NCBI RefSeq assembly: GCF_009604405.1
Contig: NZ_WEGK01000011.1
Span: forward strand, 62,001 to 126,000
DNA length: 64,000 nt
Direction: 5' to 3'
Source of the DNA: Nocardia macrotermitis
GTDB lineage: Bacteria > Actinomycetota > Actinomycetes > Mycobacteriales > Mycobacteriaceae
How positions within the stretch are numbered: position 1 is the stretch's first letter; each line of letters starts with the position of its first letter. The notes beneath the pieces were generated by a model. It was not told where the DNA came from, did no database searches, and worked only from the letters and a program-made list of their open reading frames with translations. The position numbers and the translations under genes are program-made. Below are positions 57,463 to 64,000 of the stretch, piece after piece.

Positions 57463-58917
57463 ATGAACATCAGCATGATCCTAGACATGGCCGTCTCGGC
57501 GGAGACGGAAGCCACAGAACCGGGGCCCCGACCGGTCATCACGGTCGGGGACCGCTCACTGAGCGCGCGCGAACTGCGCGCCTATGCCCGGCTCCTCGCC
57601 GACCGGATCCGGGACCGCCCCGCGGTGCTCTACCTGGGTTCGAGTCATCTGGCCTATCCGGTCGCGCTGTTCGGCGCGGCCCTGGCCGGGGTGCCGTTCG
57701 TCCCGCTCAACTACCGACTCGGCGAACAGCAGCTCACGGCGCTGCTGGACAAGCATCAGGGTGCGCTGGTGCTGCGGCCGGAGGATCTGGACGCGCTGGT
57801 CGCGGACGAACTTCCGGCCGACGAGAACGAGATCGACCCGCCCTGGGACGAGAACGCCGTTGCCGCGATCATCTACACCAGCGGCACCACCTCCGAACCC
57901 AAAGCCGCGCTGCTGCGTCATCGGCACCTGATGGCGTATCTGTTCAACACCATGGAGTTCGGCGGCTCCGAACCCGGGCACGCGTCGCTGGTATCGGTAC
58001 CGCCGTACCACATCGCGGGTCTGACCAATCTGCTGTCCAACCTCTACTCCGGCCGCCGGGTGGTCTACCTGCCCGCTTTCGACGCCGAACGCTGGCTCGC
58101 CACGGTGCGCGAGGAGAAGATCACGCACGCGATGCTCGTGCCGACCATGCTCGCCCGCATCGTCTCGGCCGTCGACGGTGACGACGCGGCCACCCCCGGA
58201 CTGGCCAGCCTGGCCTACGGCGGTTCGCGCACCCCGCGTCCGGTGCTCGAACGCGCGCTGAAGGTGTTCCCCGACACCGGATTCGTCAACGCCTACGGCC
58301 TCACCGAAACCGCGTCCTCGGTCGCGGTCCTTGGCCCCGACGACCACCGCGAGGCATTCGCCTCCCAGGACCCGGCCGTGCGCGAACGCCTCGGCTCGGT
58401 CGGGCGCGCGCTGCCCGGCATCGAGGTCGAAATCCGCAGTGAGACCGACGAACCCGTGCCCGCGGGCGAATCGGGCCTGGTGTTCGTGCGCGGCGAACAG
58501 ATCTCCGGCGAGTACGGCGGCCGCAGCGCCCTGGACGCCGAAGGCTGGTTCCCGACAAGGGATCTGGGCCGCCTGGACGCCGACGGCTACCTGTTCATCG
58601 AGGGCCGCGCCGACGACACCATCATCCGCGGCGGCGAGAACATCGCACCCGCCGAGATCGAGGACGTACTGCTGGATCATCCGGGCATCCGCGAGGCCGC
58701 GGTGATCGGCGTGCCCGATCCGGAATGGGGTCAGCGCCTGGTCGCCGTGCTGGTCGGCGAGGGCGATCCCGAGGAGATCAAGGGATGGGTGCGGTCGCGG
58801 CTGCGCTCGTCCAAGACCCCGGACACCGTCGTGTTCCGGACCGAACTGCCCAAGACAGAAACCGGAAAACTGGTGCGCCGCACCCTGGTCGCCGAATTGG
58901 AGAACACTCATGCCTGA
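57463..58917 (+). CDS. Acyl-CoA ligase (ANL family)
   Basis: A 484-aa AMP-binding acyl-CoA synthetase. P-loop IIYTSGTTSEPKAALLRH, NAYGLTETASS, and the C-terminal hinge region TRDLGRLDADGYLFIEGRADDTIIRGGENIAPAEIE; catalytic Lys in TETGKLVRR. The Gly of the usual TSGTTGxPKG is Ser and the terminal Gly is Ala, an unusual P-loop. The ATG at 57463 lacks a ribosome-binding site, so translation may be leaderless or start at a later Met (57475 or 57487). Its end overlaps the thiolase start by eight bases. Confidence 0.87.
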   Translation: MNISMILDMAVSAETEATEPGPRPVITVGDRSLSARELRAYARLLADRIRDRPAVLYLGSSHLAYPVALFGAALAGVPFVPLNYRLGEQQLTALLDKHQGALVLRPEDLDALVADELPADENEIDPPWDENAVAAIIYTSGTTSEPKAALLRHRHLMAYLFNTMEFGGSEPGHASLVSVPPYHIAGLTNLLSNLYSGRRVVYLPAFDAERWLATVREEKITHAMLVPTMLARIVSAVDGDDAATPGLASLAYGGSRTPRPVLERALKVFPDTGFVNAYGLTETASSVAVLGPDDHREAFASQDPAVRERLGSVGRALPGIEVEIRSETDEPVPAGESGLVFVRGEQISGEYGGRSALDAEGWFPTRDLGRLDADGYLFIEGRADDTIIRGGENIAPAEIEDVLLDHPGIREAAVIGVPDPEWGQRLVAVLVGEGDPEEIKGWVRSRLRSSKTPDTVVFRTELPKTETGKLVRRTLVAELENTHA

Positions 58918-60055
58918 AGCCGTCATCGTGTCCGCGCTGCGCGCCCCGATCGGGACCGCCCGCAAGGGCACCCTGCGCGACACCAACGCCTTCGACCTCG
59001 CCCACCATGTGGTGTCCGCGGTGGCCGGGGAGGTCGACGCGAGCCGCGTCGAGGACGTGATCCTCGGTGAGGGCCGCTACGGTGGCGGCGTCATCGCCCG
59101 GCACGCGGCCATCACCGCCGGGCTGACCCCGGCCTCGGGTATGGCGCTGAACCGGCACTGCGCGGCCGGGATGTCCGCGGTGCAGACCGCCGCGGCCGGG
59201 ATCCGGGCCGGGATGAACGATCTGGTCATCGCCGGTGGGGTGAACTCGGAATCGACTGCGCCGCAGGTCAAGTGGAAGGTCGGCGAGGACGAGTGGAACG
59301 AGCGGTGGGTCTCGCCGTCGCATCCCGAACGGCCCGACGCCCCGACGCTGGACATGTCGATCACGGTCGGCTGGAACACCGCGGTCAAGGCCGGGCTCAC
59401 CCGCGCGGATATGGACGAGTGGGCGTTGCGCTCGCATCGCAACGCCATCGCGGCCATCGACGAGGGCCGGTTCAAGGAGGAGATCGTCCCGATCCAGACC
59501 CCGCACGGGCTGTTCGAGGTCGACGAGCACCCGCGCCGGGAGACCAGCCTCGAGAAGCTGGGCGGGCTCAAGGTGCTGCACCCGGAGATCGAGGGTTTCA
59601 GCATCACCGCCGGTAACGCGTCGGGTTCCAACGACGGTGCCGCGGCCCTCGCGGTGGCGAGTGAGAGCCTCGGGCTGCCCGTGCTCGGGTACATCCGGTC
59701 CTGGGCGTCGGTCGGCGTCGATCCGGCCGTCACCGGGCTGGCCCCGATCGAGGCGATCACCAAAGCCGTTGCCAAGGCCCGGATTTCGCTGTCGGATGTG
59801 AAGCTGTTCGAGATCAACGAGGCGTTCGCCTCGGTGCCGGTCGCGGCGATCCGGGCGCTGGATCTGGATCCGGACGCGGTGAACTTCAGCGGCAGCGGCT
59901 GCTCGCTGGGGCACCCGGTGGCGGCCTCGGGCGCTCGCATGATCGTCACGCTGGTGCACGAATTGCGCCGTCGCGGAGGCGGATTCGGCATCGCCGCGAT
60001 GTGCGCGGGCGGCGGTATGGGTTCGGCGACGGTGATCGAGGTACCCGCGCCGTGA
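58910..60055 (+). CDS. Acetyl-CoA acetyltransferase (thiolase)
   Basis: A 381-aa thiolase of usual length with nucleophilic Cys84 (NRHCAAGM), His335 (GCSLGHPVAASGAR) and the proton-transfer Cys365 (AMCAGGGMG). It cleaves 3-ketoacyl-CoA with free CoA in degradation. It is translationally coupled to the acyl-CoA ligase upstream, and together with the two divergent SDRs would supply activation, 3-hydroxy oxidation and thiolysis. A cognate acyl-CoA dehydrogenase and hydratase are not in this segment. Confidence 0.93.
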   Translation: MPEAVIVSALRAPIGTARKGTLRDTNAFDLAHHVVSAVAGEVDASRVEDVILGEGRYGGGVIARHAAITAGLTPASGMALNRHCAAGMSAVQTAAAGIRAGMNDLVIAGGVNSESTAPQVKWKVGEDEWNERWVSPSHPERPDAPTLDMSITVGWNTAVKAGLTRADMDEWALRSHRNAIAAIDEGRFKEEIVPIQTPHGLFEVDEHPRRETSLEKLGGLKVLHPEIEGFSITAGNASGSNDGAAALAVASESLGLPVLGYIRSWASVGVDPAVTGLAPIEAITKAVAKARISLSDVKLFEINEAFASVPVAAIRALDLDPDAVNFSGSGCSLGHPVAASGARMIVTLVHELRRRGGGFGIAAMCAGGGMGSATVIEVPAP

Positions 60056-60069
60056 GGCAGCGGTAGTAC

Positions 60070-60984
60070 ATGCAGAGCGTTGCCGAACTCATCGATGCGG
60101 CCCGCACGGGATCGTTGCGGGCCGCGGGGAGGCTGCTGAGTCTGGTCGAAAGTGACCGGCGGGCAGAGGTTCTCGCGCATTTGGGGGAGCGTGTGCCGGT
60201 GCGGGTGGCCGGGGTGACCGGGCCGCCCGGCGCGGGCAAGTCGACCACGATCGCGGCGCTGGTCGCGGCCTATCGCGAACGTGGTCTGCGGGTGGCGGTG
60301 CTCGCGGTGGATCCGTCCTCCCCGTACAGCGGTGGTGCGCTGCTGGGGGACCGGATCCGCATGGCGCAGCACATCGACGACCCGGATGTGCTGATCCGTT
60401 CGGTGGCCACGCGCGGTCATCTGGGTGGGCTGGCCGCGGCGGTCCCGGCGGCCATCGCGCTGCTGGGCGCGCTGGGGTACGACCTGATCCTGCTGGAGAC
60501 GGTCGGGGTCGGGCAGTCCGAGATCGAGATCGCGGCGGTGGCCGATCCGACGCTGGTGATCCTGAATCCCGGTGCGGGAGACGCGGTGCAGGCCGCCAAG
60601 GCGGGTCTGCTCGAGGTCGCGGACATCCTGGTGGTGAACAAGGCCGATCGGGACGGGGCGAAACAGACGGTTCGTGATCTGCGCCAAGAGGTTTCGGTGC
60701 CGATCCTGACCGCGGTCGCGTCGCAGAACACCGGCATCGCGGAGTTGGCCGAGGCCATCGACGCGCATCATCGCGCGGATACCGGTGCGCGTCGCGGTGC
60801 TCGGGCGCGGGCGCAGATCCTGTCGCTGGCGCAGAGCCGGTTGCGTGACGACGCCGCGTTGGACCGGCTCGCGGCCGAGGTCGCTGCCGGTACGTGCGAT
60901 GTGTACACCGCCGCGGACCGTCTGCTGTCGGCCCGTGATCGCCCGGATGTTCACACGAACGGAAATGACGTATACATTAAATGA
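60070..60984 (+). CDS. MeaB/ArgK-family GTPase
   Basis: A 304-aa G3E-type P-loop GTPase like MeaB, the chaperone protecting B12-dependent methylmalonyl-CoA-type mutases. Walker A GPPGAGKST is at residues 51-59, followed by LAVDPSSPYSGGALLGDRIRM, the LETVGVGQSE switch and the specificity motif NKAD. No mutase gene is in the window. It starts 14 bp after the thiolase and is in the same operon, so the pathway may yield a branched or propionyl-type product needing a mutase elsewhere (inference). Confidence 0.9.
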   Translation: MQSVAELIDAARTGSLRAAGRLLSLVESDRRAEVLAHLGERVPVRVAGVTGPPGAGKSTTIAALVAAYRERGLRVAVLAVDPSSPYSGGALLGDRIRMAQHIDDPDVLIRSVATRGHLGGLAAAVPAAIALLGALGYDLILLETVGVGQSEIEIAAVADPTLVILNPGAGDAVQAAKAGLLEVADILVVNKADRDGAKQTVRDLRQEVSVPILTAVASQNTGIAELAEAIDAHHRADTGARRGARARAQILSLAQSRLRDDAALDRLAAEVAAGTCDVYTAADRLLSARDRPDVHTNGNDVYIK

Positions 60985-61070
60985 GAATTAGATTTCCATC
61001 CGCGGTTTCGGACACCTGACCCTCGGGTCGACGTGCCGTCGCGGGTGACAAGACAGATGGAGGACGGCAC

Positions 61071-61487
61071 ATGGCCAAGGCGCTCGCGCCCGAAGCATCC
61101 ACGTGGCCCGCGGACAATCCACAGCTCGTCGGCACCCGGTGCGGTTCGTGCAGTGCGGTGACGTGGCCGCGGCAGGCCCGCTGCCCGCGGTGCAGCGGCC
61201 CGGACATGTCCGAGGTGCTGCTGCCCACCCGCGGCACGCTGATCGCTTGGACGACACAGGGTTTCGTCCCAAAACTGCCCTACGCGGGCAAGGAGACCGC
61301 CGACACCTTCGAACCGTTCGGCGTCGGCCTGGTGCAGCTCGGTGATCAGGTCCGCGTGGAATCCCGGCTGACCACCGCCGATCCGGACGCATTGAAACCC
61401 GGTATGGAACTCGAGCTGACCTTCGTCCCGCTGTATGTGGACGAGAACGGCGAAGAGGTCGTGACCATCGCATTCCAACCGGCCTGA
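61071..61487 (+). CDS. Zn-ribbon/OB-fold (DUF35) protein
   Basis: A 138-aa protein with a rubredoxin-like zinc ribbon (Cys24, Cys27, Cys38, Cys41 in CGSC...CPRC) followed by an OB-fold (about 48-135). DUF35 proteins bind thiolase-fold partners; in steroid side-chain degradation the ChsH2 DUF35 domain joins Ltp2 to form a retro-aldolase. The next gene, 12 bp downstream, is such a thiolase-fold protein. The ATG has GGAGG at 61060-61064. Confidence 0.9.
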   Translation: MAKALAPEASTWPADNPQLVGTRCGSCSAVTWPRQARCPRCSGPDMSEVLLPTRGTLIAWTTQGFVPKLPYAGKETADTFEPFGVGLVQLGDQVRVESRLTTADPDALKPGMELELTFVPLYVDENGEEVVTIAFQPA

Positions 61488-61498
61488 AGGAGCCTGAC

Positions 61499-62641
61499 AT
61501 GAACGACGTTGCCATCATCGGCGTCGGCCTGCACCCGTTCGGCCGATTCAGCAAGACCGCCATCGAAATGGGCGCGGACGCAATCCAACTCGCGCTCACC
61601 GACGCCGGAGCCGAATGGAAGGACATCCAGTTCGGCTTCGGCGGCAGCTACGAGGTGAGCAATCCGGACGCGGTCACCCGGCTGGTCGGGCTGACCGGGA
61701 TTCCGTTCACCAATGTGTTCAATGCCTGTGCCACAGCGGCGAGTTCGATCGAGCAGACCGCCGAGGCGATCCGCTCGGGCCGGTACGACATCGGTATCGC
61801 GGTCGGGATGGACAAGCATCCGCGCGGCGCGTTCACCGACGATCCGGCCAAGCTCGGGCTGCCCGGCTGGTACGCGGAGAACGGCCAGTTCGTCACCACG
61901 AAGTTCTTCGGTATCAAGGCCAATCGCTACATCCAGGACCACAACATCTCGCAGCGCACGCTGGCCAAGATCGCCGCGAAGAACTTCCGCAACGGCGCGT
62001 TGAACCCGAACGCCTTCCGGCGCAAGCCGATTCCGGAAGACGAGATCCTGAACTCGACGATGCTGAACTATCCGCTGACCCAGTACATGTTCTGCTCACC
62101 CGACGAGGGCGCGGCGGCGGTGATCATGTGTCGCGGTGATCTGGCCAAGAAGTACACCTCGAACCCGATCTACTTGCGCTCCACCGCGATTCGCACGCGG
62201 CGGTACGGCGCGTACGAGGTGCACAGCACGTGGGCGGCCATCGATGAGGACGTGTCGCCGACGGTGTACGCCTCGCGCGCGGCATTCGAGACCGCCGGTA
62301 TCGGCCCCGAGGACGTGGACGTCATCCAGCTCCAGGACACCGACGCCGGCGCGGAGCTGATCCACATGGCGGAGAACGGATTCTGCGCCGACGGCGACCA
62401 GGAGAAGCTGCTCGCCGAGGGGGCAACCGAGATCGGCGGACGCCTGCCGATCAACACCGACGGCGGCCTGATCGCCAACGGCGAACCGATCGGGGCTTCC
62501 GGCATCCGCCAGGTCTACGAGCTGGTCCAGCAGCTGCGCGGTGCCGCCGGCGACCGCCAGGTCCCGGGCAACCCCCGCGTCGGCTACGCCCAGGTCTACG
62601 GCGCCCCCGGCACCGCCGCCGCCACGGTCCTGAGCCTGTAG
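61499..62641 (+). CDS. Lipid-transfer-protein-type thiolase (SCP-x/Ltp family)
   Basis: A 380-aa thiolase-fold protein of the SCP-x/Ltp branch. The reactive Cys77 is in FNACATAASS; GLTGIPFTNVF and the C-terminal INTDGGLIANGEPIGASGIRQVYEL are the family core, the His of the usual GHP motif being replaced by Glu (GEPIGASG), which is typical of Ltp-type proteins. It forms an obvious pair with the DUF35 gene upstream, either as a thiolase or as an acyl-CoA aldolase that releases propionyl- or acetyl-CoA. It ends the operon at a strong hairpin. Confidence 0.9.
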   Translation: MNDVAIIGVGLHPFGRFSKTAIEMGADAIQLALTDAGAEWKDIQFGFGGSYEVSNPDAVTRLVGLTGIPFTNVFNACATAASSIEQTAEAIRSGRYDIGIAVGMDKHPRGAFTDDPAKLGLPGWYAENGQFVTTKFFGIKANRYIQDHNISQRTLAKIAAKNFRNGALNPNAFRRKPIPEDEILNSTMLNYPLTQYMFCSPDEGAAAVIMCRGDLAKKYTSNPIYLRSTAIRTRRYGAYEVHSTWAAIDEDVSPTVYASRAAFETAGIGPEDVDVIQLQDTDAGAELIHMAENGFCADGDQEKLLAEGATEIGGRLPINTDGGLIANGEPIGASGIRQVYELVQQLRGAAGDRQVPGNPRVGYAQVYGAPGTAAATVLSL

Positions 62642-62652
62642 TTCTTTTCGAC

Positions 62653-62695
62653 ACGGCCGGGGTGGGGACGATCCGATCGTCCCCACCCCGGCCGT
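62653..62695. terminator. Perfect 20-bp hairpin, bidirectional terminator
   Basis: Two perfectly complementary 20-base arms (62653-62672 and 62676-62695) around the loop CCG, 12 bp after the thiolase stop and 18 bp from the end of the convergent tetR gene. The stem begins ACGGCCGGGG. No T-run follows on either strand. It is the strongest hairpin I see in the window and would stop both transcripts. Confidence 0.85.
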
Positions 62696-62712
62696 TGTGC
62701 TGTGAAGTCGGG

Positions 62713-63363
62713 CTACTCGAGCGTGGCTTCGCCGGGCTGGAGCCGTTCGAGGTGGGCGGTGAGGCCCTCGAGGAGTATTGCTGTGCCGCCGCGGAATTCG
62801 TCGGTGGGGGACATGGTGCTGGCTTGGGTGGCGGTTTCGGCGAGGAGGGGGAATTCTTCTGCGGGGGCGTGGGTCAGGTGGGTGGTGCCGGGGCCGCCGA
62901 GGGAGGCGTAGTGCTCGTTCTGGAGGTGGCCGAGGAGGAAGCCGACGATCGTGCGTTGGGCTATGACGCGGTCGGGGCCGGTGAAACCGGCGTCGGTCAG
63001 GACGGTGAGCATGGTTTCGATCCAGCGCATGACGGCGGGGGCGGACTGGCGGTGGCGCAGGGTCAGCGGGATGGCTGCGGGGTGTGCGGAGGCGACGGTG
63101 CGCAGGCGGTCGAGCAGCAGGGCGGCGCGTTCACACCAGTCGGTGTCCGGGGGGAGGGATACGTCGACGGGGGCGAGAATGCGGTTGACGACCAGGATTT
63201 CGAGTTCGTCGCGGTCCGAGACGTAGCGGTACAGGGCCATCGTCGCCATCCGCAGCTCGCGCGCCACCGCCCGCATGGTCAGGGCGGACAGGCCGTCGCG
63301 ATCGATCACCGTCAGGGCGGCGGTGGCGAGATCGTCGGGGGTGAGGGAGCGGGGGCGGGGCAC
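62713..63363 (-). CDS. TetR family transcriptional regulator
   Basis: A 216-aa TetR protein beginning at a GTG. The HTH is at about residues 8-55 (LTPDDLATAALTVIDRDGLSALTMRAVARELRMATMALYRYV), and the C-terminal domain resembles the TetR/TetR_C_1 drug-binding type. No ribosome-binding site is visible because the start lies only nine bases from an operator, so the mRNA may be leaderless. It is divergent from a peroxiredoxin-like gene with two matching operators between them. Confidence 0.88.
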   Translation of the reverse strand: MPRPRSLTPDDLATAALTVIDRDGLSALTMRAVARELRMATMALYRYVSDRDELEILVVNRILAPVDVSLPPDTDWCERAALLLDRLRTVASAHPAAIPLTLRHRQSAPAVMRWIETMLTVLTDAGFTGPDRVIAQRTIVGFLLGHLQNEHYASLGGPGTTHLTHAPAEEFPLLAETATQASTMSPTDEFRGGTAILLEGLTAHLERLQPGEATLE

Positions 63364-63372
63364 GGATTGACA

Positions 63373-63417
63373 GCGTACGGGATACGCGCATACTGGAGAT
63401 AAGCGTATCTCGTACGC
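63373..63417. promoter_or_regulatory. Two TetR operators, GCGTAY-N3-RTACGC
   Basis: GCGTAC-GGG-ATACGC (63373-63387) and GCGTAT-CTC-GTACGC (63403-63417) are matching palindromes with centres 30 bp apart. Together they also form a larger inverted repeat with 16-base arms (63372-63387 and 63403-63418) and one mismatch. They fill the region between the divergent tetR and peroxiredoxin-like genes. Confidence 0.75.
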
Positions 63418-63434
63418 TTACGAAGGGAGTTGCC

Positions 63435-63998
63435 ATGTCATTGTCGTCATCGGTGCCCGCCCGGACGCTGATCACCATCGCCGGAACCGAAGTCTCCGTC
63501 CCCGACCCGAATCGCCTGGTGCACTTGCAGTTCCGCCGCTTCGCCGGATGTCCGGTGTGCAGTCTGCACCTGCGCTCGTTCGTCCTACGCCACCATGAGA
63601 TCACCGCCGCCGGAATCCACGAGGTGGTGGTATTCCATTCCAGCGCAACCGAATTGCGCGCCCAAACCGCCGCCGTCCCGCTGGACCTGATCGCCGACCC
63701 CGCCCGCGCGCTGTACCGCGAATTCGGCGTCGAATCCAGCCCCCGCGCCCTGCTCGACCCGCGCGGCTGGCCCGCCATCATCCGCAGCGTCGCCAACGAG
63801 ATCCGGGCGGTACGCCGCCACGAGAAGCCGCCCACCCCCGCCCACGCCGACGGCGGACGCCTGGGCCTGCCCGCCGACTTCCTCATCGCCCCCGACGGCA
63901 CGGTCCTGGCCGCCAAACGCGGCGTCCACCTCGACGACCAGTGGTCCGTGGACGAACTCCTCGCCCACGCCGCCCGCACGACGGGCGTGACACGATGA
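63435..63998 (+). CDS. Peroxiredoxin-like (AhpC/TSA superfamily) protein
   Basis: A 187-aa thioredoxin-fold protein of the peroxiredoxin-like 2 group. The redox motif is CPVC (Cys39, Cys42) at the start of the first helix, followed by VVVFHSSATEL and DFLIAPDGTVLAAKRG, the strand pair of the family. The ATG at 63435 has AAGGGAG upstream. It is under the divergent TetR gene. Its TGA overlaps an ATG at 63995, so a further gene probably begins there and runs out of the window. Confidence 0.87.
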   Translation: MSLSSSVPARTLITIAGTEVSVPDPNRLVHLQFRRFAGCPVCSLHLRSFVLRHHEITAAGIHEVVVFHSSATELRAQTAAVPLDLIADPARALYREFGVESSPRALLDPRGWPAIIRSVANEIRAVRRHEKPPTPAHADGGRLGLPADFLIAPDGTVLAAKRGVHLDDQWSVDELLAHAARTTGVTR

Positions 63999-64000
63999 CG

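Overview
The window is about 64 kb of high-G+C actinomycete DNA. A complete yrbEA-yrbEB-mceABCDEF operon with mce-associated membrane proteins, an Scr1-type HTH regulator paired with a DUF397 protein, SigJ-like ECF sigma factor, many TetR/MarR/LysR/IclR regulators, frequent GTG/TTG starts and ATGA overlaps all point to Mycobacteriales, most likely Nocardia (Rhodococcus is the main alternative). I recognise no rRNA, tRNA, CRISPR array, insertion sequence or phage gene.

0-15 kb: a small secreted Gly/Trp-rich protein, a DHFR-fold reductase and a TetR regulator, then a Tat-exported multicopper oxidase whose stop overlaps the start of yrbEA, so that it heads a nine-gene mce lipid-import operon. 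The 3' end of mceF lies in a 107-bp tandem duplication. Facing the operon are phoU, a small unknown gene and two Mce-associated membrane proteins. 15-22 kb: a plus-strand operon with an alpha/beta hydrolase, an MpaB/rubber-oxygenase-like protein, a CrtC/AttH lipocalin-like protein, a bona fide homogentisate 1,2-dioxygenase and an aldehyde dehydrogenase. This looks like a catabolic route for an aromatic carrying an isoprenoid side chain (inference). 22-34 kb: divergent sigJ and cupin genes with matched ECF-like promoter motifs, an internally deleted acyl-CoA dehydrogenase pseudogene, a LysR gene, a 2-oxoglutarate oxygenase, a marR-MFS exporter pair, an AAA ATPase, a Tat/lipobox epoxide-hydrolase-like protein divergent from a LysR gene, the Scr1/DUF397/lipoprotein trio and an aminoglycoside-kinase-like gene.

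34-44 kb: a minus-strand CoA set (CaiB/BaiF transferase, acyl-CoA dehydrogenase, SDR, MaoC-like dehydratase), then about 1.2 kb without a credible gene, filled by a 17-bp minisatellite and a degenerate ~220-bp tandem array, then an amidase, a MuiA/DUF4139 protein and a divergent TetR/SDR pair with twin operators. 44-56 kb: a hydroxycinnamate/4-hydroxybenzoate/protocatechuate cluster. Fcs and HCHL (plus strand, with a MarR gene) make aromatic aldehydes; an aldehyde dehydrogenase, PobA, PcaH, PcaG, a fused PcaB-PcaD protein and PcaC (minus strand, with an IclR gene) carry them to beta-ketoadipate enol-lactone and on to beta-ketoadipate. 56-64 kb: two SDRs divergent from an acyl-CoA ligase, a thiolase, a MeaB/ArgK-like GTPase and a DUF35/lipid-transfer-thiolase pair; a strong bidirectional hairpin terminator; then a TetR gene divergent from a peroxiredoxin-like gene with two matched operators between them.

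A recurring theme is decayed tandem duplication (107 bp after mceF, 17 bp and ~220 bp near 39 kb, ~90 bp after the marR gene near 53 kb, and 99 bp inside the pcaB-pcaD linker). Start codons were chosen by ribosome-binding site and family length; all functional calls come from motif recognition without database searches.
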